Source: Purpureocillium takamizusanense
Taxonomy: Eukaryota; Ascomycota; Sordariomycetes; Hypocreales; Ophiocordycipitaceae
Assembly: GCF_022605165.1 (NCBI RefSeq)
Contig: NC_063068.1
Location: 4,340,001-4,404,000 of the forward strand
DNA: 64,000 bases
Direction: 5' to 3'
Below, piece by piece: positions 33,895 to 44,917 of this stretch (position 1 is the first letter of the stretch; each line of letters starts with the position of its first letter). Below the pieces are notes generated by a model. It searched no databases and was not told the DNA's origin. It saw only the letters and a list, made by a program, of their open reading frames with translations. Made by a program: the position numbers and the translations under genes.

Positions 33895-36271
33895 GGCGAG
33901 CGGATCGTTGCCGAGGCCAGGCAGGTCGTTTGGGTTCGTAGGGACGTCGGGGCCGAAGGCTGCAGGGCCATTTATTTCGTCAATGTCGGTTACGTCGCCA
34001 TGGTTATAAATGGCTAATGAAAGCCTCGGTCTGTGGCTCGCTTGCTGAGGTCAGGTTGCACGAAGAGGAGCGTGGTAGTTTTGAGAGCAATATCGTTTCC
34101 CGTCGAGGCCAAAGGTGACATGTGATTTGCAATGCGTCATTGTCTCTGTATCATCTTGAGCGCGTACCACTACCAGCCACGCCACACATCATGCCATACT
34201 ACTTCGTACAGCGAGTGTAGAACAAGGAAGCGAGAGCAGTCCCATGTCGGTGTCTCGGAGCATTCCTGGTGGCGAGATGATTGATCAAACGTGCGTGGTT
34301 GTAGGGTAATCTGAGATGATCCGGGGGGGGGGGGAGACGTACCAAGTACCTATATCCCGCGGCGCTACATAGCGTAGTAGTAGACGGAGAGAGAACCTTA
34401 GTTAGAGCCTCAGCAAGAGTGGCGGCGTACCTGATGCGGGTACGGCACGGTAATGCAAATGCAAATCCTGCAGAATGAAACAGGGTTAGTGTTGCGACAA
34501 AGTCCGCATCGTTCTTGGGGCGAATGCTGCTTCTTTTTCATGAACAGCACGTGGCGCGAGCACCTTTCACAGTACGAAGAAGTGTAGGTGTGTTGCAGCG
34601 GCGGCGGCGCAGGAGCAAGCATGTGCGTACCTAACTGTACCCACCCAACCCAGGTTCCTTCCAGATTTACGCGCCAAGGCACAACCGTTCTTTGCACCTT
34701 CCGCAGCCGCAAACCTCTACGTATTCCTCCTCCTTCTCCTCCTCTTCCTCCTCTTCCTCCTCCACCTCCTCCTGTCGTCTCCAAATCCTCACCTTTGTTC
34801 TCGTCAATACTGTCCCCCCGAGCGTGCTTCTCGTCACACTCGCACATACAGCACATTGCGTCGTACTGTACTGCACGGGAATGCGCCGTGCACGAGTCGG
34901 GCAGCCATTCGCCATCAAGCACCCGCCCCCACCGTCTCCTCCCACCTCGTCAGCAAAAGGCATCGTGCGCCCTCGTCCCCTCGTATCGTGTTGGCTCATG
35001 GTACTGCAGAGCGGTCCGCTGGTTGTGGTCCCTGCGCGACCCAGCCGAGCACAGCGATGATGCGCTGGTTCGAAACGAGGGGAGGCGGCGCAATGATGCT
35101 TGCCAAGCTGTGGAGGGGCTCCAGTTAAGCCGTTCTGGACTGATTGACGGATGAACGACAGCTCCCCAGTCGGTCCACGTCGCATCGTGCCGGGCCCATC
35201 CTTGCCCGTCGGCCTGCCTCCCCTGCCTGGCCTCGGAGCCATACAAGTCTGTCCCTCGAGACATACGAGTCACGCCTTGTCGACCTTTTTTTTCTTGGTG
35301 CGGCTCCCAACATGTCACCGCGCAGCAAGCGGTTGCACCGGCGGCGTCAGTACTCAGCTCGGCCGCAGATCGGCAGCTTTGTTCGGGACGGACGTGCGAC
35401 GTGCGTGCGTCCCTGCGCTTCCTACGTACTGTACTGTATGCAACATGCCGGCCGGCCATCGGGCGCCTATCCCATGAGTCCTTGGATGCCCCGGCCGCCA
35501 CGCCCAACAGTACCGCCGTTGCGTTATTGTTGGCCGCACAAAGGCCGTCGCCGTGGCCTGGCCGACCCTGCTGCCTCTTGTTCTTTGTGAGACGATGCGA
35601 CTGCCACGAGAGTAGCCACACAAAGTCCTGCAGTCCACTTGCCTCGTCTGCATGTCGCAGCCACCCCGAGACGAAAAAGCAAGTCTTCTGCGACTCCCTT
35701 GCACTCGATACCAAAATAATTCCCGCCTGGTGGTGCGTATTTCTACCAGTGAATTACTCACTGAATCAAAAGGCACAGACAGGCTGCCCCCCGTGACTCT
35801 CTCTGCACTCGGATTTCGTAGGTTGCCATGTTGCCCGATCTCCGTGACTCGTCTTCCCCGTTGGTGACTGAAACGTCGATCGCTCCTTGCCCTTTCGCGG
35901 TAGCAGTAGCAGCCCCAAAGGGGGGAGACGAGCTCTGGTGTCACGGACTCCCAGCTGCCACTGCCGCTGTCGCCGGTTCTTTCCACTCTCGGGCCCGCTG
36001 CCTTGCTTGGTTCACTCGTATGCCGGCTGCTGCTCCTCGTTTGCGTCGGGACTCCCACCGGACCTCGCAGATTCTTTTTCTTCTCCCCATTTGCATGAAA
36101 GGAGAGAGCGTGACACGATTTCACTACTTTTGCCTGCCATGGCCCCGTCGTCTCTCGCTTAATCTCGTCCGCCAGACTCTTTCCCGCAATTTGTTCGAAT
36201 ACTTAGCAGGCGTTCTCGTCTTTTTTTTTTGCGCAAATTCCCACGAGGCAGCCTCGCGCGAGACGGCCGAG
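33895..36271. other. Intergenic with pyrimidine-rich leader
   Basis: No supported gene. A G-tract lies around 34322-34334, CTC/TCC pyrimidine repeats at about 34725-34770, and a GTACTGTACTGTA run near 35424. From about 35.6 kb to 36.27 kb the plus strand is CT-rich and likely forms the promoter and long leader of the 36272 gene. Confidence 0.5.
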
Positions 36272-37280
36272 ATGGGTACCTTCTTTATCGGCTGGGAGCT
36301 ATGGCAGGACATGACTTTTGTGAGATACGCCCCCCCTTCATCTTATGCCGCGGGCTCCTTGAGCTTATGCAGTCATCGCCTTTTTCTAGGTCCTCGCCTG
36401 TGCCATCGTGCTTGTATTTGTCATTGGCGTCGTCAAGCTGTGGTGGTCCAACCGCAGAATTCGAAAGTACGAAATCATCGAGGAGGAGAGGAGGAGGAGA
36501 CTTCAGGAGATGCGGCACTGCGGCATCGACTCGACCAACCCAAACGACATACCCTTTGGAGTCCGCGCCCTGGAGAGCGGTGTCGAGGTCGAGGGCATCT
36601 GGATATCGCGGACTAACACCCCCGACGGCAGCCGACTTGGAGCCTCGTCAACCGTCACACTCACAGAAGAACCGCTTGGTAGCAGGGGAAAGGGAAAGGA
36701 GCGGGTCGTAGAGTCGAAGCTGCGGGACGACTCGACCACGCATTCAGTCGACGACAGCCAGTTGGCAAAGCGCATGACCATGACACGCATTTCTGGAGTC
36801 GTTGATGGCACAAAGGGCGGCAGCGACTGGTCCACGACGGACGTGCGCGACTCGACGGAAACCGAGATACTATCGACGTATTCGACCAGGAGGCCGTCTA
36901 CGTCTCGAGACGCCCATGGAGGGGGCGAGTCTAGCGCATCACCATCACCATACGCCCACGAACGAAGCTTTCCTCTGATGCCGACCATGGGCTCGCAACC
37001 GGAGCCGCACCATCTCAGGGTACCGACTGCGACGTCGCACTCGCACAGGCACTCGCTCGAGGTGGAGCCCCGGGAAGCCGTCTTGTACGGCACGGCCGAG
37101 GTCTACGCCAACAGAAAGACGAGGCGCAGCAACACGGGCTTCGAGGTGTTGCCGGCCGGGGTCCTGGGTCCCAGGCAGGAGCTTCTCAGTTACGATGCGG
37201 ACGAGTCCAACGTTGACACGGATGCCACGGTGCAGCGCAGCGAAGGGCCGTCGAAGCTGCGGAAGAGGGCCCGCAACTAG
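36272..37280 (+). CDS. Single-pass membrane protein, conserved in Sordariomycetes, function unknown
   Basis: Two exons, 36272-36319 and 36390-37280, with a 70-bp intron (GTGAGA...TAG), encode 312 aa. The first 16 residues (MGTFFIGWELWQDMTF) lead straight into one transmembrane helix at residues 17-34 (VLACAIVLVFVIGVVKLW), followed by a positive stop-transfer stretch (NRRIRKYE) and a charged helix (EEERRRRLQEMR). This implies a short outside N-terminus and a long cytosolic tail. A conserved block NDIPFGVRALESGVEVEGIW follows; the rest is Ser/Thr-rich and disordered. The short first exon is required because the larger open frame lacks the conserved N-terminus. No enzyme or transporter motif is present. 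Confidence 0.82.
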
Positions 37281-38088
37281 AGGGGGAAAGGGGGGGGGTG
37301 CTGTGCGGGATCAAAGCAGCCTGGTTTTCTGCCATCATATAAATTGTTATGTCAACGGACAGATATAGTGCTGGCTGTACTAGTGCGCAGTACGGTAACT
37401 ACTTGACCACGAGGGGGCGGCGCCTCTAGGGCGGGCGCCGTTGTCGCGACCTGACACGGGCCCTGCGACGATCGAGGCGACCAATGTAACGTTTTCACGA
37501 TGCGCTTTGTACATACGAAGCACATGAGACACGCCAAATGACTGACGGCCGGACAAAGAGCACGTGGGACGCCATGTACGTATCCAGTGATTGCAGTACT
37601 ACAGTACAGTACGCATCAATCAGTGAGTGAATGGATGGGTGAAGACTTGCATGGCAACGTCGTCTTCGTGATTGCTTTGTTTGGCGGTGAGGTGACGTGA
37701 GTTGAGGTGCGGCGCGGCGCGGCGCGGCGCGGTGCAAGTGGCTCGTAAATTCGACGGACCGGCTTTCCCCTCCGAGGGTCGGGGATAACACCACCGCCCC
37801 TGAGCGACTTCATCCAGTAGCACACAGCACGCCTTTGTGAGTGAGCTCTGTCAGCACGCACTCGACCGACTACTACTCGTTAGGCCGCGCGTTGCCGCGC
37901 CGGCGCCGGATGCAAGCTCGCGTTATAAAAGGCACCTCCGAGATGGAGGCCGTGCCATCATGGATGGGCGCGACGGTAGAAAGATTGCTTTGCCACGAGT
38001 ATCGTCTCCCGCCGCGGAAGAAGAGCCCCCCCCCTCCTCCCCGGGAAACATCACCAAGTGAAATTTAACAGTGAGCACCACGAGAGGA
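37281..38088. other. Intergenic with (GGCGC) array
   Basis: Separates the membrane protein gene from the methyltransferase. It holds ACAGTACAGTAC near 37593 and four GGCGC units at 37711-37730. No gene seen. Confidence 0.6.
37711..37730. repeat. (GGCGC)4 pentanucleotide array
   Basis: Four exact GGCGC units flanked on each side by the one-mismatch unit GGTGC. Confidence 0.9.
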
Positions 38089-39305
38089 ATGGCGCCACTA
38101 TCGTCACCGTCGTCACCACCACCACCATCCGCTGCCGCTGCCGCTGCCGCCGCCGCCGCGGTCGCTTCGCAGGGAGTCGACCGGGCCGCCACCGAGGGCT
38201 TCGACGACGCGGCGGCGTACGACCTGCACCGGCCCTCGTACCCGCCGCGGGCCGTCGACTCGCTCCTGGCGCACCTCGGGGTCGGGGTCGCGAGCGGCGG
38301 CAGGGATGGCGGCGGCGCGCGCGTCGTCGACCTCGCGGCGGGGACGGGCAAGTTCACCGAGCTGCTGGCGGCACGGCGACGGCGGCGCGACGAGGGGGCC
38401 GTGGTGGCCGTGGAGCCCGTGGCCAAGATGCGGCGCGCGCTCGAGGCCAAGGGCCTGGCGGGCGTGACGGTGAGGGACGGCCTGGCGACGGCCATGGAGG
38501 GCGTCGAGGACGGGTGGGCGGACGCCGTGGTGGCGGCACAGTCGTTTCACTGGTGAGTTTGTTGAGCCCGCTGCTGCCATGCCATGCCATGCCATGCCAT
38601 GCACGCACGCGCGAGACCCTTTCTCCGGCACATCGGGGGCCCTACGGGGGAGAAAGGAAGGAGAAGACGTTGTTGGTAAGGGGAACGAGGGCTGAGAAGC
38701 CGCGGGATGCGTCTAGGTTCGCGCACGAGGCGGCGCTGCGGGAGATTCGCCGGGTGCTCAAGTCGGGCGGCAAGCTGGGCGTCATCTGGAACATTGAAGA
38801 ATGTGCGTCCGTCATCTCCCCGACCCCTCCTCTCCCGCTGCCATTGCCACGATTGCTTTTTTGCTAAACGCTCGGGTGCGCGCGCGCGCCTCCTCCCCTC
38901 CGCTTAGACAACCAGCCGCGCGGGTGGAAGACTACTACGCGATGGGAGCGGGAGCTCAACGAGCTCATCCTGGCGCTCCCCGCCGACGGGCCGCCGCGCT
39001 TCCGCGACGACAGGTGGCGCGACGTGTTTGCGCGGCAGGCGGCGGAGCATCGGGACGAGCATAGACACTTCTCGACGCCCCTCGGCGAGGAGCGGCTGCC
39101 GTTCACGGTGTGGCGGACGCGAGAGCTGCTCTGGGACCGCGTCAACACGCTGAGCCAGGTGTACATGCTGGAGCGCGGGGGACCCAGGGAGGCGTTCCGG
39201 GCGCGCTTCGACGAGATCCTCGACGGCGCGGACGGGTCCTGGAACGACGAGGGGGAGATTGAGTTTCACGGGACGACGGTGTATGCGTGGACGACGAGGC
39301 TGTGA
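38089..39305 (+). CDS. SAM-dependent methyltransferase (class I, methyltransferase type 11)
   Basis: Three exons, 38089-38552, 38717-38802 and 38908-39305, encode 315 aa. After an Ala-rich N-terminus comes the family entry FDDAAAYDLHRPSYPPRAVD, then motif I VVDLAAGTGKFTELLA (79-94) for SAM binding, an acidic residue at the end of strand 2 (VAVEPV, E109), ADAVVAAQSFHWF across the first junction (motif II region) and ALREIRRVLKSGGKLGVIW (motif III). The C-terminal part has FRDDRWRDVF and TVWRTRELLWDRVNTLS, seen in fungal relatives of yeast Crg1 and trans-aconitate methyltransferases. It probably methylates a small molecule in the cytosol; the substrate is unknown. Intron 1 (164 bp) contains the GCCAT array. 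The gene ends 107 bp from the end of LSM6, which converges on it. Confidence 0.9.
38576..38600. repeat. (GCCAT)5 pentanucleotide array inside an intron
   Basis: Five exact GCCAT units within the first intron (38553-38716) of the methyltransferase gene, followed by GCACGC repeats. Confidence 0.9.
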
Positions 39306-39412
39306 GGGGACGGGGTCTGAGCCCGTCGCTGCCCACCAGCTGGATGGATCACATGCGAGGGACTGGCAGTGTGTCAAACTTTTCTTGAACTCGTAGTATT
39401 CCAGTTCACCGT

Positions 39413-39869
39413 CTATGAGTCTGCGGAAATGTACATGACTGCGTGGAACATGTCAGCTGGCTCGCTCTCATCAGGGTGCCTGCAAAGGGGTGGGTGGCCG
39501 GGCCCAGGTCGCCTCACCGTTGTTGCCTCGCACAAAGGCGTCGCCGTACTCCCTTCGCTTGGTGCCGTTGACAAACTCCTGCGTCTTCTCCAGCGCAATG
39601 TTCATGTACCCGTCCACGGACTGCAGCTCGCCTGCACAGAGCGATTGTCGTTGCCACGGTCAGCAGCGGTCGGTCGGGGAGGCAAAAGAGGAAAGGGGGA
39701 AGAAGGGAGGGGGGGGATGCGCAAGGGAATTGGGGGCCGGCGGCAGCAGCAGCTCACCCTTGTAGACGACGCCAGAGTTGAGCTTGACGACGACGGGGTT
39801 GCCGATGATGTCGCTCAGGAAGCTCGACGGGTCCTTGCCCTCGCCCTGCGAGGCGCTGCCGTTTTCCAT
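39413..39869 (-). CDS. LSM6: U6 snRNA-associated Sm-like protein LSm6
   Basis: Three exons (39758-39869, 39518-39631, 39413-39438) encode 83 aa, the usual LSm6 size. The product reads MENGSASQGEGKDPSSFLSD, then IIGNPVVVKLNSGVVYKGEL (Sm1), VDGYMNIALEKTQEF and DAFVRGNNVMYISADS (Sm2, with the RGNNV loop that binds RNA). All junctions have GTGAGN donors and CAG acceptors, and the last exon is only 26 nt. LSm6 is part of the nuclear Lsm2-8 ring on U6 snRNA and of the cytoplasmic Lsm1-7 ring that activates decapping. It starts 612 bp from the divergent SUMO-like gene. Confidence 0.95.
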
Positions 39870-40481
39870 CTCGAGAGAGTCTGCCTGTGCTGGAGGATCG
39901 GGTCGGGTGGGCGGGCGGCGGCGCGTTTGGTGAGCCGTGGGTTGCTGGCGGGTGGTGCTGTGATGCGATGTGATGTGGCGGATGGACGTTGAAGTTTGGA
40001 GATTGATGAGATTGCCGGATTGATGAGAGTGAGGTTGGTTGAACGAGGCTATTGGGGAGGTACTTCGGACTTTGCACCCCACCTCGGCGGGTGCTAAGGC
40101 TGCCGGAGCAGTGGGGGCGGCTCGCACTGTGGCGGACTGCCCCCGCTGCACGCACTCGGAGCCGCTGCCGTTAGCGCTGGACCTCCACTGAAGCCGCCCC
40201 CAAAACCGCAAGGCTGCCTTGTGGACGCGCCTGGACGCGCCCTGCTGGCAGGCTTGGCTCGCGCCCGCCAACGACACTCACTCGGGCAGCCTTTGTACAT
40301 CCTCTCAACTTTGTTCCAGGTTGGCTTCGTCTGGTAGCCTCCACTTCCGTGCTCACTCGACCATAAAAGACGACTGGCTAGCCCTCCTGCTCCCCATCTG
40401 TGTGATGGTGGTGACATTACTACTGGACTTTGCTCAATTTTGAGACAGAAAAGAACCTCAAGCAATAGTTGGCTCTCCTCC
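39870..40481. promoter_or_regulatory. Divergent promoter of LSM6 and the Esc2/Rad60-like gene
   Basis: A 612-bp spacer between two start codons pointing outwards. The LSM6-proximal part has ATGTGATGCGATG-like short repeats near 39960-39975. No gene in it. Confidence 0.5.
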
Positions 40482-42102
40482 ATGGCCGACGGCGCAGCCG
40501 ATGATGCATCGCCGCCGAAGCGGCTCAAGAAACTGCCCTTCAAACCCACGGCGCTGCGCAAAACGTCGCTACCCAAGCTCGCCTCGAGCGACGACAACGA
40601 CAAGCACGGCGGCGGCGGCGGCGGCGGCACCAACAAGGACGACGATGACGGGCTCGCTCTCTTCCGCAGGGCCAAGGAGATGGAGCCCATCGTGACGGCG
40701 GAGCACGAGCGCAGGCTCAAGAAGAAGCAGCGCGAGGAGGAAAAGAAGAGGCGGGCAGCCATCAAGCTGGGCAAGCGACCACTGCAAGAAGTGGCCAGCG
40801 ACAACCATCTTGACCACGTGCCTCACGACGATGGCCAGGCTTGGGATCACGGAAGCCATTCGAGAGAGCCACTGTCGACGGCAGAATCCGGTGACGGCCT
40901 CGGCCCCAGCTCAGGTGGTCTTGAAAAATCCACGACCGTGGACAAGGACATCTTCAGGTGAGCGGCCTTTGTATTATCGCAGGGTTTCAAGCCGTGGCTG
41001 ACGTGTACACGACGTTCTTCGTAGCGACCTGGTCACCCCTCCGGCCTCGAAGCGCTCTAGGATCGAATCTACTCCCACTAGAACCCCCATTCCGACCTTT
41101 GAGGAGGCCGGGGATGTTGCCGTCGACTCGCCATCTACGCGCGTCCTCCGGTCAAACCGCAAGGCAGCAACGCCTATCAAAAGCTCCCCTCAGAAGGCGG
41201 CCGCTCCCCGGACAAACGACAACGTCATCGCCATCGAGTCGGACTCGGACTCGGAAGCTGCTTTCGCGACACCCTCCAGACGTCGCCGTCGAAGCTCCAG
41301 CGGCGTGGTGGTGGTCGACGACTCCCCTGCGCTGCTGGCTCCCGACGAGGAGGACGCCGAGTTTGAAGAGTACGTGCGGAAAGCCGAGGCGCAACGCGCG
41401 CGTGACCAAGCCATGCTGGACAGCGGCGCGGACACTGGCACGCCGCCCACCAAGGATCAGGTCGAGATCGTCGTCATGTCCAAGGTGGCCAACACGGTCT
41501 CCTTTCGAGCCAGGGTCCTCTACACCAAACCGCTCAGGCTGGTGCGAGACACGTGGATGGCCATGCAGCGGCAGAAGGGGGTTAGCCTCCCTGTGCAAAA
41601 CGCTGACGACATTATCCTCACCTGGCGGCGCAAGAGGGTCTACATCACCTCGACGCTCCTCCACCTGGGCATCCGGCCGCGCCACGGACGCGTCTGGGTG
41701 GACGGCAACGGCAGGGACGGCCTGATGGACGACGGCACGCGGGTGCTTATGGAGGCGTGGACGCCGGAGCTGTTCCAGGACATGGAGCGCGAGGAGGAGC
41801 ATCGGCGCAGGCGCGAGGCTGGCGAGCTGTCCGACGACGATGAGATCGCTGACGAAGAGCCACCGGCGCCGGAGATCAAGCTCAGGGTGATACTCGTGGC
41901 CAAAGGCATGGAGGAAGTCAAGCTGACGGTGCGGCCCGAGACGACGGTCGAGACGCTGGTAACGGGGTTCCGGACGCAGAGGGACGTGGGCTCGGACAAG
42001 GAGCTGCGCGTCAGGTTCGACGGCGAGTGGCTCGACGAGCACGTCACCATGGAGGAGGCCGATGTCGATGACATGAACAAGTTCGAGATTCACTTCAAGT
42101 GA
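40482..42102 (+). CDS. Rad60/Esc2-type protein with SUMO-like domains
   Basis: Two exons, 40482-40957 and 41025-42102, with a 67-bp intron (GTGAGC...TAG), encode 517 aa. The N-terminal half is charged and disordered, with a basic PPKRLKKLPFKP patch, a poly-Gly run and a Lys/Arg/Glu helix (RRLKKKQREEEKKRR). IAIESDSDSE and VVVVDDSPA resemble SUMO-interacting motifs. The C-terminal half holds two ubiquitin-like folds: one from QVEIVVMSKVANTVSF to LTWRRKRVYIT, and a second from IKLRVILVAKGMEEVKLTV to FEIHFK, as in the Rad60-SLD family (budding yeast Esc2, fission yeast Rad60, human NIP45). These act in SUMO-dependent replication and recombination repair with Ubc9 and Smc5/6, so a nuclear genome-stability role is inferred. 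There is no C-terminal diglycine, as expected for a non-conjugated member. Confidence 0.88.
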
Positions 42103-43383
42103 AGCGCCGGTCCAAGGGGCCAAGGGCCAGCGACTCGGACATGACATACGGGGCACACGAAGCACAGGTGCGTTTTCTGAATCAGCAATCGATAGCGAGA
42201 AAAGATACCCCCGGGCAACGAATGCGACGACGGCGTTATGGGCGCCGCAGGCCGCATGTATCGTTTACGCAATGTGTGACACGTCCTGGTACTGTACTGA
42301 ACCAACTTCCCCAGATGCTTACTACGTATGTGACGCTTGGTACGCTCCCACCTCGACCGCACTCCGACTGCTTCAAGAGTCTGCTCGGCTCGGGCCGTGG
42401 ACCGACGGAGAATGACGAGGCGGACCGGGACGGACGCCAAGGGCATGTCTACGCCACTCACCATGAGTGGAGGGATATGGCGGCTAAACGCCGAGCGCTG
42501 CCGACAGTGCAAGATGATGTTGCAAACCGAGCTCAGGCGCCCCGCGATATGGGCGCATGCATGCGTACGCGTTATGTGCCAGTGCGTTCCGGACTCCTAC
42601 GATGGGGACTGGGCGGCAGGCTCGCGGGGACTCGGATGGCGCGTCCTCTGAGTGTGATGGGGCGTCTTTTGAATATGAGGATGACGACGACGACGACGAC
42701 TGCGAAGAGGAGGCGCGCGCGCTGGCGACAGGCGGCTGCGTTGCGTCTTCTTATTTCGTTCGGACCGCCCGCGCCCACGCCCACGCCCGGGGGCCAAGTT
42801 TCGTCGTGGGCGCTCCACGCGACTTGACTGATTTTTGTTTGGTCTTGGTTTTTCTTCTCTATACCGGGCGTTTTTTGCTCGCGTCTGATCCCGCCGCGAG
42901 GACGCGAATTTCGAGCGAGGGAAAACGGTCCGTGGGTCGACGGGCGTTGCGGTTTGCTCGAGCGCCTTGGCTCTTCTTAGCAGCGGCACACGCACAAGGT
43001 CTCCTTGGCTCTGGCAACCCAACCCAAGCTGGGTGTGATGGAAGCCAAGTATAAAATACCATACGTCCGTCCATCCCGCCACCACGGAGGCCATGAGATG
43101 TGTCTTGGCTATCTATCGGCTTGGTCGCCCGGCCTCCTCCCCATCCCATCGGTCCCCTTGATCCGTCCCTCCATCGATCCTTCGTCCCGTCTCGGAGAGA
43201 TAAAAGGGCTTTCGGCAAAAGCGATCAAGGTCCCTGCTTCAGCTGCAGCCGCTGCTGCTATTGCTGCTGCTGCTGACGGCCCCCAGGCTTGCAAGGCGTC
43301 CGTGTCCGATCTCCTCCCTCGCCCTTTCAACTCGACAGCTTTCTGAAGAGTATCCCCCCTACCCCTTCGCCCTTGCACATAAA
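42103..43383. other. Intergenic
   Basis: Between the SUMO-like gene and the secreted cysteine-rich gene, both on the plus strand. A GAC/GACGAC run lies around 42680-42700 and a GCTGCT run at about 43245-43275 in the probable leader of the next gene. No gene supported. Confidence 0.5.
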
Positions 43384-43965
43384 ATGCTCCCCCTTGTCTG
43401 CCTCCTCGCCCTCGCCGCCCTGCCCGCATCGGCACAGGGAATCGGGGCCTCTAAGCCGTCGTCAACCCCAAGGCCGATGTTCAGGTTGGAGTATTGCGCA
43501 CGCCTTGGACAGATGGTGCCGGTGCCGGTGCCGGTGCCGGAGCCGGAGCCCGACGAGGGCGGGCGGCAGCATCGCCAACCCGCAAGCCGCTGCTGGGAGA
43601 CGTGGCCCATCGTGAGGCAGCTGAGACGCATCGCCGAGAAGGGGAAGCCAGAGGAGCGCCACGCCAACGGGCACTACTTCGCCTGCCGTCGATGCGGCAA
43701 CAACGACCGGGCTTGCTACTGCGCCTACTTCACGGGCATGCCGGAGGGGGGCGGCCGCCTCAGACTTGCCGTCCAGCGGCTCGAGGAGCTCGAGAGGCTC
43801 CGTTTCACAGCCTGCGGCAGTTTAGCAGACAGAAAGGCCGGCGGGGGCGGGGGCGTCGAGGTCGCCTACGTCGACGACACGCGCCAATGCGACAGGTACT
43901 GCGAGAAAGGAAAGGGGGAGAACGTGTACTGTAGCGACGACGAGGCGACCCTCGTCGATGCCTGA
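43384..43965 (+). CDS. Small secreted cysteine-rich protein (candidate effector)
   Basis: Intronless, 193 aa. The N-terminus (MLPLVCLLALAALPASAQG) is a strong signal peptide, probably cleaved after AQ or AQG. The mature part has ten cysteines at 38, 70, 101, 104, 111, 113, 144, 169, 173 and 183, enough for five disulfides. A Val/Pro then Glu/Pro run (VPVPVPVPEPEPDE, residues 45-58) is encoded by a tandem GGTGCC-type repeat, so its length may vary between isolates. A CRRC...CYC cluster lies in the middle and a Gly run at about 153-157. No known domain was recognised. It stands alone among housekeeping genes. It could be a host-interaction protein, an antimicrobial or a wall-associated protein; only secretion is well supported. 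Confidence 0.7.
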   Translation: MLPLVCLLALAALPASAQGIGASKPSSTPRPMFRLEYCARLGQMVPVPVPVPEPEPDEGGRQHRQPASRCWETWPIVRQLRRIAEKGKPEERHANGHYFACRRCGNNDRACYCAYFTGMPEGGGRLRLAVQRLEELERLRFTACGSLADRKAGGGGGVEVAYVDDTRQCDRYCEKGKGENVYCSDDEATLVDA

Positions 43966-44917
43966 GACGAGGTACGGCCAGCGGGGTTTTCTCTTACCTT
44001 GTTTTTTTTTTTTGTTTCTTTTTGTTGCTCTGTCCTTGGTTCTTCCACTTGGCATGGATAACCCACCGTGTTCCGAAGTGTTGAACACACGACGTTGGCT
44101 ACAAAATAAATAGATAAAAATATAAAATAAACAACAGCTGGTTCCCATTTACAAACAAGAGTACAATGCACCAAGTCGAGGGGGAAGACGGACTTTACGA
44201 TGACTGCCGCCGTGGTGACGTCTTTCTTGGTTCAAGTAGTATCAAGCTACAGTATACGCGCGTAGTGAATTGCTGCGCCAACTTTGGGAGGCGAGAAACG
44301 GGACAGAATGTCAGTGTACATGGTAGTTATTACGCAAACGTACATTGTTTCTTGACAAGTTCCGTTCTACTAGCGGGGTGACTACTGGGAACATAATGTC
44401 AACGGCACTTCTTCATCAAGTGTCCAAGACGTAACGAGCCGGCGACCGGCAGCGGGCTGAATCATTTACCCCCTTTTAGGCGCGCGCGGCGACGTCCATC
44501 GCAGAGGTAGGAATGTATGAATTGACTAGAATTAGCTCCTGTAGTATCCATGCCCACATGGAGTAGAGCCTGTCATCAAAAAAGCGAGAGTTTGCGAGCT
44601 CGCTAGCAACGGTCGGGTATTGAAGCTGCGCCAACTAAGTTACTAGGGCCACCGATTCGATTGCCACATCGCACGGCCTGCGCTGGTCCCCCCAGCTACC
44701 CGCTAACAAAATACGTAGATGCTCCCGCCCAGCGTCGTCTGCCCATCCATTGTCTTCGGCTCAAAGACCGAAAGCCACTCCAGAACGCCCCGGTCACCAA
44801 TGCTAAAAGCCCGTCCGTCTAGATGAGGACCTATACCACGGCCCCTGCCGCATCTAACGCAAACGCCTGCCCACCGTGGGCTCATGAACCGAAAATGTCA
44901 CATTGTCCCGTACCACG
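43966..44917. other. Intergenic, convergent 3' ends
   Basis: AT-rich for this window just after 43966 (T-tract near 44003, ATAAATAGATAAAAATATAA around 44105), consistent with 3' untranslated and polyadenylation sequence. No gene seen. Confidence 0.5.

Noticed and set aside
35354..36124. 256-codon minus-strand open frame
   Set aside because: It opposes the CT-rich leader of the 36272 gene and has no recognisable motif.
41152..42165. 337-codon minus-strand open frame opposite the SUMO-like gene
   Set aside because: Antisense shadow: the plus strand encodes a well-supported SUMO-like protein over the same bases.
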